Assembly (NCBI GenBank): GCA_949419965.1 | Contig: CASPAC010000012.1 | Coordinates: 1-46,396 of the forward strand | Source of the DNA: Bacteroidales bacterium | Lineage (GTDB): Bacteria; Bacteroidota; Bacteroidia; Bacteroidales; Rikenellaceae | DNA: 46,396 nucleotides | Direction of reading: 5' to 3' | Part shown: positions 20,003 through 28,749 of the stretch, piece after piece | How the letters are laid out: each line of letters begins with the position of its first letter | Position numbering within the stretch: position 1 is the first letter of the stretch | Program-made: the position numbers and the translations under genes | Notes under the pieces: model-generated | What the model saw: only the letters and a program-made list of their open reading frames with translations | Databases searched by the model: none | What the model was told of the DNA's origin: nothing

Positions 20003-20020
20003 AATCAGCTTCGGAAGGTT

Positions 20021-23000
20021 TTAGAATTTCAGGTTGACGCCGAAAGTGAACGTGCTCGTCAACGGGTAGATGTAGGTGCTGCCGTCCGAGCCCTCGGGGT
20101 CGATGCCCAACTCCTTCAACGCGTTGTCGAAAGTATAGACGTTGTTGGCGTTGAAGTAGAGACGCAGCGCGCGTATGCGGCTCCGGGCCAGCTTGCCGCG
20201 GCTCATGTCGAACGTATAACCCAATTCGATGTTCTTGATCTTGAAATAGTTGCTCGACCTCATCCAGAAATCGCTCTGGAGATAGTTGTAGTGCTCCGTA
20301 TTGGGGTCGAAGACCATGCGCGGATAGGTGATCTTCTCGCCGGCGGCATAGCGCTCGGCCGTCCAGCGGCCGTCGTACATCCATTTCCAGGCGTTGCCGG
20401 CCTTCTTGAAGAACGGCATCGTGTAGCCCTTGTTCAGATAGTAGGACCCGTTGGCCGAACCGACGAAGAGCACACGCAGGTCGAAGCCCTTCCAGCCCAC
20501 CATCGCCTTGGCGTTGAAATGGTACTCGGCATAGTTGGGATAGCCGATCGGCGCAATATCCTTGTTGTCGATCAGCCCGTCGCCGTTCAGGTCGACATAG
20601 CGGATGTCGCCCAGCGTGGCGCGGTTGCCGTTGAAGGTGTTGTAGGGACGATTGGCCAGCTCCTCGGGCGTGTTGTAGAGTCCGTCGGTCTTCAGACCGA
20701 AGCGCTGACCGATCGAAAAGCCCGTCTGGTTCATCCACGGATAGGGATTCTGCGCTTCGGCCTTGTAGACGATCTTGTTGCGCGCGAAGCTCACGTCGCC
20801 GCTCACGCCGTAGCGCCAGTCGCCCTTGCGGTCCTCCCAGGCTACCTGGAGTTCGAAACCCTGGTTCTTCGTGATACCCACGTTGACGGGAGGCACGCTG
20901 CCCGAATCCACACCGTAGATGCCCGGAATCGTGCCGAGCGTCGTGAGGATGTTGTTGCGGTCCTCGCGGAACCAGTCGGCCGTGATCGAAAGGCGGTCGC
21001 GGAACAGGCGGGCCTCCAGACCCACGTCGTACTTGCGGGCGCGCTCCCACGTGATGTCCGGATTGCCGATCACGCCCTCCGTGGCACCGGCCCAGTAGGG
21101 ATTGGACGACGAACCGTTCGACGAACCCAGCCAGTAGCCGCCCTGGTTGAGGTTGTAGGTGCTCGGCAGGTAGTAGAAACGGCGGCTGCCGCCCAGGCGG
21201 TCGTTGCCGACCTCACCGTACGAAGCGCGGACCTTGAGGAACGTCAGAATGTCGTTCTGCGGGAAGAACTCCTCGCTGGTCGGCACCCAGCCCACCGAGT
21301 AGGCGGGGAACAAGCCGAAGCGGTGTCCCTTGGCGAACTGCTCCGTACCGTTGTAGCCGACATTGACTTCGGCCATGTAGCGGTTCTTGTAGTTGTAGGT
21401 CACGCGGCCCACGAAGCCCATCACGCCCGAAGGCACGTTGTAGGAGTCGCTCGGCATCGTATAGCGCGAGGCCTTGGCCAGAAGGAGCGCCGAAATGTTG
21501 TGGTCGTTGAAGCTGCCCGACCAGTCGATGCCCGCGTCGAGATAGAGCTTGTTCCAGTTGCTGTAGCCCCACGACTCGAACGAACCGCCGCCCATGCCGC
21601 CGCCGAAGAACTGATAGAGGGTCGGATCGTCGGGATTGCGCTGCACCGAGTAGGTCGGAATCGAGGGACGGTAGCGCACCGTGCGGTTGTAGTTGTCCTG
21701 GTAGTTGACCGTACCGTAGATGCGCAGGCCGTCGACGATGTAGTCCATCGAGTGCTCGAGCTTGACCGTATTGTCCAGCAGCGAGTTATAGATCGTATTG
21801 GTGCCGGCGGTCAGCAGGCTGACGATGGCGTTCTGCGAGCCGAGCGAGCTGCCGGTCTTGATGCCCAGCGGGTTGGTCGGCGAACCGGCCGTTCCGGCGA
21901 ACGCATCGATCAGATGGCCGTCGACCATGCCCGGCGAAATGAAGGGATTCGCCTCGTAGATATACTGCATGATGGCCTTGTAGCGGGCCGAGAGGTCATA
22001 GGGATCGTTGCCGCTGCTCAGACCCTCCGAACGGCCGAACTGGCCGGCCGTGTTGACCGACACCTTCCAGCGCTTGGCGATCTGGATGTCGAAATTCGAA
22101 CGGAAGTTGTAGCGGTCGAACGACGACCCGGTGCGGGCGTCGTGGTAGGTGTAGTCGGTGGTGATGCCGTCCTGCGAGAAGTAGCCGAACGACACGAAAT
22201 ACTTCACGCGCTCGGTGCCGCCCGCCACGTTGACATTGACCTGCATCTGCGGCGCCACGCGGTCGAACATCTCCTTGTAGAGGTCGCGGCTGGCGTAGTA
22301 GAGCGCCGGCGAACGCTTGAGCTGCTCGCGCTTCTCGGGCGAAAGGTTGGTCATGGCGTCCACCTCGACCGGCGTATAGTCGCGGTTGTTCTTGAACTTC
22401 CACAGATCGTAGTCGTCGAAGATGTAGGTCGACAGGCCCTCGTTGCCGGCGAAGCTGTTCTGTTCGTGGCGGATCGCCTCATTGCGCAGCAGGGCGTATT
22501 CGTAGGAGTTCACGCCCTTCTGCAAGGCCGAAGCGCACGTGAAACCGTAGTTCAAGGAGAAATTGACGGTCGGCGCACCCGTGTTGCCGCGGCGCGTCGT
22601 CACGATGATGACGCCGTTGGCGCCTCGGATGCCGTAAACGGCCGTCGACGAAGCGTCTTTCAGCACGCTGATACCTTGTATTTCGTTGGCATCCATCGCA
22701 TTGAGCTCGGCCATCGCCTGCTCCGACGACTGCTCCACACCGTCGATGACGATCAGCGGCGCCGCGGAGCCGTAGGTCGCTACGCCGCGGATGCGGATGT
22801 CGGCGGCATTGTGGCCCGGTTCGCCCGAAGCCTGCAAGCCGCCCACGCCGGGCGTGTTGCCGATCAGCGCATTGGAGATGTTGGCCACGGGGGTGGAAAC
22901 GAGGTCGGCTCCCTTCACCGAAGAGATCGAACCCGTCACGTTCACCTTCTTCTGCACGGCATAGGCCGTCACCACGACCTCTTCGGCCATGATGGCCTCC

Positions 23001-23302
23001 TCCTGCAGCGTTACGTCGATGACGCTCCGCACGCCGACGCGTTCGCTGTGCGACGTATAGCCGATGAACGAGAACTCCAGTTCGTCGTCGCCCGACGCCT
23101 TGATCGCATACCGGCCGTCGGACATCGTGATGGCACCGGTCGCGGTGCCCTTCACCATGACGGTAACACCCGCCAAAGCGGCCCCATTCTCATCTTTGAC
23201 GGTACCCGTCACCTGCGACTGCGCCGCCGCCCCCGAGGGAAACAGCACGCCCAGCAGGAGCATCAGCCCGTACAACAAGGACGTTTTGAAGATTTTTACC
23301 AT
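20021..23302 (-). CDS. SusC/RagA-family TonB-dependent transporter (pair 2), full length
   Basis: A 1093-residue outer-membrane transporter with signal peptide to about residue 28 (AAAQ), a carboxypeptidase-regulatory-like domain (about 30-105, QVTGTVKDENGAALAGVTV), a TonB box EEVVVTAY (107-114), then the plug (about 115-235 with RIRGVATYGSAAPLIVIDGV and VLKDASSTAVYGIRGANGVI) and barrel ending TFGVNLKF. It is a complete SusC. With the adjacent SusD it should import mannan oligomers across the outer membrane using TonB energy. It is third in the operon, 37 bp after the GH26 lipoprotein gene. Confidence 0.95.
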   Translation of the reverse strand: MVKIFKTSLLYGLMLLLGVLFPSGAAAQSQVTGTVKDENGAALAGVTVMVKGTATGAITMSDGRYAIKASGDDELEFSFIGYTSHSERVGVRSVIDVTLQEEAIMAEEVVVTAYAVQKKVNVTGSISSVKGADLVSTPVANISNALIGNTPGVGGLQASGEPGHNAADIRIRGVATYGSAAPLIVIDGVEQSSEQAMAELNAMDANEIQGISVLKDASSTAVYGIRGANGVIIVTTRRGNTGAPTVNFSLNYGFTCASALQKGVNSYEYALLRNEAIRHEQNSFAGNEGLSTYIFDDYDLWKFKNNRDYTPVEVDAMTNLSPEKREQLKRSPALYYASRDLYKEMFDRVAPQMQVNVNVAGGTERVKYFVSFGYFSQDGITTDYTYHDARTGSSFDRYNFRSNFDIQIAKRWKVSVNTAGQFGRSEGLSSGNDPYDLSARYKAIMQYIYEANPFISPGMVDGHLIDAFAGTAGSPTNPLGIKTGSSLGSQNAIVSLLTAGTNTIYNSLLDNTVKLEHSMDYIVDGLRIYGTVNYQDNYNRTVRYRPSIPTYSVQRNPDDPTLYQFFGGGMGGGSFESWGYSNWNKLYLDAGIDWSGSFNDHNISALLLAKASRYTMPSDSYNVPSGVMGFVGRVTYNYKNRYMAEVNVGYNGTEQFAKGHRFGLFPAYSVGWVPTSEEFFPQNDILTFLKVRASYGEVGNDRLGGSRRFYYLPSTYNLNQGGYWLGSSNGSSSNPYWAGATEGVIGNPDITWERARKYDVGLEARLFRDRLSITADWFREDRNNILTTLGTIPGIYGVDSGSVPPVNVGITKNQGFELQVAWEDRKGDWRYGVSGDVSFARNKIVYKAEAQNPYPWMNQTGFSIGQRFGLKTDGLYNTPEELANRPYNTFNGNRATLGDIRYVDLNGDGLIDNKDIAPIGYPNYAEYHFNAKAMVGWKGFDLRVLFVGSANGSYYLNKGYTMPFFKKAGNAWKWMYDGRWTAERYAAGEKITYPRMVFDPNTEHYNYLQSDFWMRSSNYFKIKNIELGYTFDMSRGKLARSRIRALRLYFNANNVYTFDNALKELGIDPEGSDGSTYIYPLTSTFTFGVNLKF

Positions 23303-23339
23303 AGGATTTAAGGTTGTTTTAGGTTGTTTGCAAATCGGG

Positions 23340-24662
23340 TCACTCGACCGTCACCCCTTCGGCCATCCGGTACATCGGCGGAAGATCGGCGCTGAAGAGC
23401 GAACGGGAGCGGGAGTACATGATCCGGAAATTCTCCTCGGAGGGATGCCCCGGATAGACAGAGTAGAAATGCTTGTCGGATTCGTTGGTGACATACTTGT
23501 TGCGCCACATGACCACCATCGAGACCCGCTGGCCGGTGAGCGGCGTCAACAGACACCGAGTCCAGTAATCCTCATTGGTAAAGGACTCCTGGCCCGTTTC
23601 GGTCACACCACAGGGCTTGCGCTTTTCGAGCGAAAGGGCCGAGATGGCTTTCAGATTGGAGGAGAAGGCGGCGGTGTTGAGACCGTGGTAGCAGTCCATG
23701 CCGATGAAGTCGACCCATTCGTCGCCCGGCCAGCGGAAAAGCAGGCGCCCTTTCGCATCGGCATACTCGCCGTCCATCTGCGGCGAGACGGCATAGATAA
23801 GATTGTGTACCCCGCGCGTGTCGCGCAGATGGCGCACGGTCATCCGCCAAAGAGCGATGAACTGCTCCTCGGTGGTGCATTTCGAGCCCCACCACGACCA
23901 CGTCTGCGTGTGTTCATGATAGGGACGGAAGACAAAGGGAACGAGCGTGCCGTCGGCGGCTTTGAGATCGAGTGCGAAGTCGGCCAGGCGGTCGAGCCAG
24001 CCCAGGTAGGCCGTATGCTGCGCGGAACCTTCGGTCAGAATCGAAGCCACCACGTTATCGTTGCTGTTGTCCCACGAATCGCCGTCTGTCAGCGGGTTGT
24101 TGAGATGACAGCAGGCGACGATAACTTCGCCGCGGGCGTAGGCCTCCAGCATCACGCGGCGCCGGATGGCGTTCTCGCGCTTGTCGTAGTCGTAGGAAGC
24201 GCGGTTGTCCATCACCGACGCCAGATCGACGCTGAAGACGGCAGGATAATCGCCGCAGACGGCCTTGGTGTCCGAGCCGCCCGGCTCGTCGTACCAATAG
24301 CGGCCGTACCACAGATCGTCGTGATGGCCGAACATGAAGCCGCGGGCCGCCACCGCCCACAGATTCGAATAGAGGGCTTTGGTTTCGGCCGTGGCCGCAG
24401 GGTCCACCATCGTAAGGCGGACGAGCTCGGGATTGTCGGGCTCTGGATTGTCGGGATCGGTTCCGCCGCCGTCTTCGCCGCCCTGGTTTCCGCCGCCGTC
24501 AGGTTGCGGCTTGAGGGGGGGGGACGGAATCTCGATGTCGCTGCCGCCGCACGCCGGCATCGACACAGCGATTCCTATGCAGCAGACCGCCGCACACACC
24601 AGACGCAGGAAGCGCCGGACGGAATCACCGAAAGATTGCATGGGTAACATGACCGGAAGCAT
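23340..24662 (-). CDS. GH26 beta-mannanase lipoprotein with low-complexity linker
   Basis: About 440 residues from the ATG at 24662, which overlaps the stop of the upstream gene as TGATG and suggests translational coupling; ATG 24641 (MQSFGDS) is an alternative. The lipobox SMPAC gives Cys38. A Gly/Pro/Asp-rich linker (about 40-80) would hold the enzyme off the surface. The GH26 domain (about 83-440) starts FGHHDD and has FRPYHEHTQTW (acid/base Glu250) and GVTETGQES (nucleophile Glu355). It is probably the surface endo-mannanase that makes oligomers for the two SusC/D systems that follow. A run of nine C in the linker codons (24515-24523) is a possible slippage site. Confidence 0.9.
   Translation of the reverse strand: MLPVMLPMQSFGDSVRRFLRLVCAAVCCIGIAVSMPACGGSDIEIPSPPLKPQPDGGGNQGGEDGGGTDPDNPEPDNPELVRLTMVDPAATAETKALYSNLWAVAARGFMFGHHDDLWYGRYWYDEPGGSDTKAVCGDYPAVFSVDLASVMDNRASYDYDKRENAIRRRVMLEAYARGEVIVACCHLNNPLTDGDSWDNSNDNVVASILTEGSAQHTAYLGWLDRLADFALDLKAADGTLVPFVFRPYHEHTQTWSWWGSKCTTEEQFIALWRMTVRHLRDTRGVHNLIYAVSPQMDGEYADAKGRLLFRWPGDEWVDFIGMDCYHGLNTAAFSSNLKAISALSLEKRKPCGVTETGQESFTNEDYWTRCLLTPLTGQRVSMVVMWRNKYVTNESDKHFYSVYPGHPSEENFRIMYSRSRSLFSADLPPMYRMAEGVTVE
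24515..24523 (-). repeat. C9 homopolymer in the GH26 linker codons
   Basis: Nine consecutive C on the coding strand (nine G on plus) within the Ser-Pro-Pro-Leu codons between the lipobox and the catalytic domain. A gain or loss of one base would frameshift before the GH26 domain. Long C runs are rare in the rest of the window, but another G9 lies in the repeat at 169-177. Confidence 0.7.
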
Positions 24663-25702
24663 CAATACTCGTTTTCAAGCAGCGCATCGTGGTTGTCGAG
24701 CGGCTTGTCCGACGACTTCTTCATCAGATAGAACGTATTGCGAACGTTATTCACATACCAGCGATCGTCCGACCAATCGTCCATCCCGTTGGTGAAAGGA
24801 CCCGGATGTTCGCGGTAGAACGACATACCGGCTACCGAAACCTGCTTATCCCAGAATGCGTGCGTACCGGCCTTGAGCTGTTTCGACGTCCAAAGAGGTG
24901 TGACATGTTCCGTATCTTCCCAAGCATAGAAGGTGACATCGCCCGACGAAGGGTTCTTCGCCCAGCGCGCCTTGCCCTTGGGCAGAATACGGTACTTACC
25001 GTTCATGTCCTTTTCGGCTTTGTTCTGATACATGTAATTGGCCCATTTGCCGTCAGCGCCCGGCAGGTTGAGGATCGTGCCGTAGCTGACGCCCGTCTGC
25101 TCGTCGACGTGGGCGAGCTTGAAGCTGACAGTATTGTCGTCCTCATCGGTAGGCATGTATCCTTCGCCCCATTGCCACCATTTGTCCATAGCCGTCGACA
25201 TGACGATACTGCCGTCGAAACCTCCGAGCACAATGAATGCGCTCTTCGGAGCGCTGCCGTCGAGAATACCGCCGCGGGGATCGAACAGATAGACGCCCTC
25301 GAGCGGCTCCTCGAAAGCCGAATAGGTCACCGTATATTCGCGGGTTTCGCCCGTCTCGGCGGTTACGACGAACGAACCCTTGCCGCTGCTCAGGTCCAGC
25401 GTACTGCCCGCCTGTACCGAGGCCGTAGCGCCGTACTGCAGTTCGATACCCTCCACCTTGACCGCCGCCATATCGTTGATGGCGCCCGTGACGAGCCGCA
25501 CCGACACGGCACCCTCGTCGTCATGCCGCCAATCGTGGGTGATGACGGCTTCTCCGATCTGATTCTCCAGCCGGAAGCTCACCGGCGTGCGTTCGCGCAG
25601 CCACGGATCGACCATGTCGGGCGCCGACGATTCGTTCTCGTAGCAACCGCCCAGCAAGGCCCCCGCACATACGCAGAACAGAGGAAGCAAAAGTTTTCGC
25701 AT
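24662..25702 (-). CDS. Putative surface glycan-binding lipoprotein, first gene of the uptake operon
   Basis: A 346-residue lipoprotein with signal MRKLLLPLFCVCAGALLGGC (Cys20) and an acidic stretch after the Cys. The N-terminal half looks like Ig-like beta domains (VSFRLENQIGEAVITHD, ETREYTVTYSAFEEPLEGVYLF). The C-terminal part (about 150-346) is rich in Trp and Tyr (KWWQWGEGY, WANYMYQ, FYAWEDTEHV, DDWSDDRWYVNNVRNTFYLM), as expected of a carbohydrate-binding surface. I do not recognise a named family with confidence. Position at the head of the operon before the GH26 and SusC/D genes fits a surface glycan-binding protein. Its stop overlaps the GH26 start. Confidence 0.75.
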   Translation of the reverse strand: MRKLLLPLFCVCAGALLGGCYENESSAPDMVDPWLRERTPVSFRLENQIGEAVITHDWRHDDEGAVSVRLVTGAINDMAAVKVEGIELQYGATASVQAGSTLDLSSGKGSFVVTAETGETREYTVTYSAFEEPLEGVYLFDPRGGILDGSAPKSAFIVLGGFDGSIVMSTAMDKWWQWGEGYMPTDEDDNTVSFKLAHVDEQTGVSYGTILNLPGADGKWANYMYQNKAEKDMNGKYRILPKGKARWAKNPSSGDVTFYAWEDTEHVTPLWTSKQLKAGTHAFWDKQVSVAGMSFYREHPGPFTNGMDDWSDDRWYVNNVRNTFYLMKKSSDKPLDNHDALLENEY

Positions 25703-25793
25703 AAAGGTTTAGGTTTAGGTTGGTTTTTCTTGCCGGTGCAACCCTCCCGCGCGGAATCGTCTCCGTCCGGACAGGGCCGCACTTTCTCTAAAG

Positions 25794-25801
25794 CAAAAGT
25801 A
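25794..25801 (-). promoter_or_regulatory. Promoter of the 17-kb mannan uptake operon
   Basis: The minus strand reads TACTTTTG, an exact TAnnTTTG box, with an expected start near 25787 and a leader of about 85 nt. No -33 TTTG is evident, which suits an activator-dependent promoter. The leader ends in tandem CCTAAAC-type repeats just before the ATG (25702). Confidence 0.5.
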
Positions 25802-25866
25802 GACAAACCCGCCCGCCCGGTTTGATACATTCTTATCTAAAACCGATACTCAAAGCACCAAACAGA

Positions 25867-25893
25867 ACATCCGGGGCTTTCCGCTCCGGATGT
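25867..25893. terminator. Hairpin after the AraC regulator gene
   Basis: ACATCCGG and CCGGATGT form an 8-bp stem with an 11-nt loop 9 bp past the regulator stop. T-rich sequence follows on both sides. It probably ends the regulator transcript before the operon promoter at 25794. Confidence 0.5.
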
Positions 25894-25901
25894 CGACTTT
25901 T

Positions 25902-26780
25902 TCAGACGAAGACTTTCTTCGGTAGAAACAGGGTTCGGAACTTGTGCGGCGGCATCCCTTTCTTGCGTTTGAAGATGCGGTTGAAATTGGCCATGTTGTT
26001 GAAACCGCAGCAGAAGGCGATCTCGGCGATCGTCATGTCGGTGTCGATGAGCATGCGGGCCACATGTCCCAGCCGGATTTCGGTGAGCGTGTCGATGAAA
26101 CTCTGTCCGGTCACCTTCTTGATGAAGCGGCTGAACGAGACGTCGGACATGTTGATGAGCGCCGCCGCCTCCGAGAGCGAGATCTGGCGGTGGAAGTTCT
26201 GGCTCATGTAGGCGAAGACCGTTTCGAGGCGGGCCGAATGCGACTTGAGTTTCTTCTGGACGAACGTCACGTCGGAGAGCACCTCGCGGTCGTGCGAAAG
26301 CGACAGATCGTTCAGAATCATGATCATGTCCAACAGCGGCTTCATCCCCCCGACCGCGCCCTGTTCGTAGAGTTCCTTGATGCGCGGCGCCATGCGTTCG
26401 GTCGTCTCGCGCGAAAAGAGCACCCCGCGCCGCGCTTCGGCGAAAAGCGATTTGAGCGCAGCCATCGGATTGCGGTTCAGTAGCTTGTCGTCCAGCAGAT
26501 CGGGGCTGAACTGCAACGTGATTTCATGAATCTCCTCCGACTCGCAGCGGTCGGTGAACCAGGCGTGGGGCGTGTCGCCGCTCACGAGCACCAGTTCCAT
26601 GTCGCCGATGCGTCCGACATGATTGCCGATCACGCGCGAGGCCCCCGCAGCGTTCATCACCAAGTTGAGCTCCATCTCCTGATGGGTGTGCAGCGGGAAG
26701 TCGAAACAGGCCTTCTTCCGGGAAAAAATCATAAAGCAGTCGTTATCAGTCAACGGCGTGCTTTCGCGAAGAATCTCCAT
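25902..26780 (-). CDS. AraC-family transcriptional regulator
   Basis: 292 residues from the ATG at 26780 (MEILRESTPLTDND); upstream in-frame codons run into the promoter and were rejected. The N-terminal half is a cupin-like effector domain (FDFPLHTHQEMELNLVM, SGDTPHAWF). The C-terminal half has two helix-turn-helix motifs (ISLSEAAALINMSDVSFSRFIKKVTG and IAEIAFCCGFNNMANFNRIFKRKKGMPPHKFR), the AraC signature. It is soluble, not a hybrid two-component sensor. It sits between the two large mannan operons, divergent from the esterase operon and upstream of the uptake operon, so it is the obvious candidate regulator for both. The effector is unknown; a mannan-derived sugar is likely. Confidence 0.9.
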   Translation of the reverse strand: MEILRESTPLTDNDCFMIFSRKKACFDFPLHTHQEMELNLVMNAAGASRVIGNHVGRIGDMELVLVSGDTPHAWFTDRCESEEIHEITLQFSPDLLDDKLLNRNPMAALKSLFAEARRGVLFSRETTERMAPRIKELYEQGAVGGMKPLLDMIMILNDLSLSHDREVLSDVTFVQKKLKSHSARLETVFAYMSQNFHRQISLSEAAALINMSDVSFSRFIKKVTGQSFIDTLTEIRLGHVARMLIDTDMTIAEIAFCCGFNNMANFNRIFKRKKGMPPHKFRTLFLPKKVFV

Positions 26781-26806
26781 AGTCAGGTTCGTCAAGTTGG
26801 TTTGCA

Positions 26807-26836
26807 CAAATATAACGATTAATTCCAAATTGCAAA
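26807..26836 (-). promoter_or_regulatory. Promoter of the AraC regulator
   Basis: The minus strand has TTTG (26836-26833), an 18-bp spacer and TATATTTG (26814-26807), a good -33/-7 pair. The start would be near 26800, about 20 nt ahead of the ATG at 26780. Confidence 0.65.
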
Positions 26837-27022
26837 AAATAGATAATAATATTCCGCACACCTATATATAAATACAATTTCGCAAAAGCAACATTCAAAT
26901 AATTGTTAATCAATAATATAAATACAACCAACAGCAATACATCATCAATACAACATTGAAAAACCTACAAGAAAGGATTATATTTGGTTAAAATAATATC
27001 AATTTCATCTGATAATAAGAGC

Positions 27023-27030
27023 TACCTTTG
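27023..27030 (+). promoter_or_regulatory. Promoter of the esterase-GH30-GH26 operon
   Basis: TACCTTTG is an exact TAnnTTTG box; TTTC at 27003-27006 is a weak -33 element 16 bp upstream. The start would be near 27037, about 49 nt before the ATG at 27086. Confidence 0.55.
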
Positions 27031-27085
27031 ATTCGGAGAAATCCGATTCGCACCGTTCCGACCTTTCACATTTTACCGACCCCGA

Positions 27086-28738
27086 ATGAAATCACCTTCC
27101 GACTTCTTCCGCCGCGCCTCGGCCATCGCCGCAGGCGCCTGTGCGCTGGCACTCTGCGTCTTCCCGGCGCAAGGCGCCGAGCGGCACCCCGACCCCGACG
27201 CACAACAGCTCTTCATCGGCGAAAACATCGCCGTGGCCCAAACCGCCTACGGCAAGGTGCGCGGCTTCGTGCTGCGCGACATCTTCTGCTTCCGCGGCAT
27301 CCCCTACGGCGCCGACACGGGCGGCGAAAACCGCTTCATGCCGCCCCGACCGCCCGAAGCGTGGGAGGGCGTGCGCCCGGCAGTGGCCTACGGCGCTTCG
27401 GCACCGCAGAGCTACTACGACCGGCGCCCCGAATCCTACTCGATGTTCGTCGACCACTGGAACTACGACCTGATGGGCGAAGACTGCCTGCGTCTGAACG
27501 TATGGACGCCCGCCCTCGACGACGGCAAGCGCCGTCCGGTGCTCGTGTGGCTCCACGGCGGCGGCTTCGCACGCGGCAACGGCATCGAGCAGGACAGCTA
27601 CGACGGCGAGAACATCGCCCGCTACGGCGACATCGTCTTCTGCTCGGTGAACCACCGGCTCAACGCGTTCGGATTCTCCGACTTCGCATCCGTGGGCGGC
27701 GAGAAATACCGCCGTTCGGGCAACGTCGGGATGCTCGACATCGTGGCCGCCCTGCAATGGGTGCACGACAACATCGCGAACTTCGGCGGCGATCCCACGA
27801 ACGTGACGATCATGGGACAGTCGGGCGGCGCCTCGAAAGTCTGCCTGCTCGCCGCCATGCCGGCAGCCAAAGGGCTCTTCCACAAGGCCGTGGCCCTGAG
27901 CGGCGACGCCACGCGCGCCAACGATGCCGTCTACGCCGAACGGCTGGGCGAGACGATCCTGCGCGAAGCGGGGCTCGACGCCTCGCGCATCGACGAATTG
28001 CAGCGCATGCCCTGGGAAGCATACATGGAGCTGGCCGAACGCGCCCGGCAGCGCATGGCCGACGAGGAGCCGGGCTACCGCACGGGCTTCGCACCCGTGG
28101 CCGACGACATCGACATTCCGGAAGGCACCTTCTACACGGGCAGAAACCTCGCGACGGGCTCCGACGTCCCGATGCTTCTCTGCTCCACCTACCACGAGTG
28201 GAACCCCGACCGCGACAACCCCGAACTCGAAGCGATCACGCTCGACGGCGTAGTGCAGCACCTCCGACCGCAGTACGGCGACCGGACCCGGCGCATCGTC
28301 GATGCCTATGCCGCGGCCTTCCCTGACCGGCGCCCGATCGAAATATGGGCGCTCATCGTCTCCAACCGCCAGGGCACCATACGCACAGCCAACGCCAAAT
28401 GCAGCCAGCAGTCTCCCGTCTACGTAGGCTGGTTCGGCTGGGAATCGCCCCTTTTCGACGGCCGCCACCGCGCGTTCCACTGCATCGACATCAGCTTCTG
28501 GCTGCTCAACACCGACCGCATGCTCACCCACACCGGCGGCGGCAAGGCTCCGCGTACGCTCTCGAAGAAGATGGCCGACGCCCTGCTGCACTTCATGCGC
28601 ACGGGCGACCCCAACTGCAAGGCGCTTCCCGCCTGGTCGCGCTACACCCCCGAACGGGGCGAACTGATGATCCTCGACACGCATTGCCGCCGCGCCGACG
28701 ACCCCGACCGTTCGGCACGCGCCGCCTTCACCGACTAA
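27086..28738 (+). CDS. Type-B carboxylesterase, secreted (possible mannan deacetylase)
   Basis: A 550-residue protein with an N-terminal signal (about 1-31, AQGA). It shows the type-B carboxylesterase fold: GKVRGF and FRGIPYG near the start, EDCLRLNVW (132-140), the oxyanion loop LHGGGF (156-161), and the nucleophile elbow MGQSGGAS with Ser246. The usual elbow is GESAGG, so the Gln at 245 and Gly in place of Ala are departures. A His near FHCIDISF could complete the triad. It is the first gene of the operon with GH30 and two GH26 enzymes, so removal of acetyl groups from acetylated glucomannan is a reasonable guess. Activity is not proven. Confidence 0.85.
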   Translation: MKSPSDFFRRASAIAAGACALALCVFPAQGAERHPDPDAQQLFIGENIAVAQTAYGKVRGFVLRDIFCFRGIPYGADTGGENRFMPPRPPEAWEGVRPAVAYGASAPQSYYDRRPESYSMFVDHWNYDLMGEDCLRLNVWTPALDDGKRRPVLVWLHGGGFARGNGIEQDSYDGENIARYGDIVFCSVNHRLNAFGFSDFASVGGEKYRRSGNVGMLDIVAALQWVHDNIANFGGDPTNVTIMGQSGGASKVCLLAAMPAAKGLFHKAVALSGDATRANDAVYAERLGETILREAGLDASRIDELQRMPWEAYMELAERARQRMADEEPGYRTGFAPVADDIDIPEGTFYTGRNLATGSDVPMLLCSTYHEWNPDRDNPELEAITLDGVVQHLRPQYGDRTRRIVDAYAAAFPDRRPIEIWALIVSNRQGTIRTANAKCSQQSPVYVGWFGWESPLFDGRHRAFHCIDISFWLLNTDRMLTHTGGGKAPRTLSKKMADALLHFMRTGDPNCKALPAWSRYTPERGELMILDTHCRRADDPDRSARAAFTD

Positions 28739-28749
28739 CCCCCGACCTT

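Larger units (their letters stand above)
26781..27085. other. AT-rich divergent control region
   Basis: This 305-bp gap is strikingly AT-rich compared with the GC-rich genes on both sides. It contains the regulator promoter (26807-26836) and the esterase operon promoter (27023-27030). A near-palindromic ATTGTTAATCAAT lies at its centre (about 26901-26913). No gene was found. It is a plausible site for the regulator to bind. Confidence 0.6.

Noticed and set aside
25703..25725. Telomere-like CCTAAAC repeats before the first uptake-operon gene
   Set aside because: Only about two to three short units in a leader; a related AACAACCTAAAAC stretch lies before the SusC at 23302. They look like ordinary A/C-rich unstructured leaders of Bacteroidota genes.
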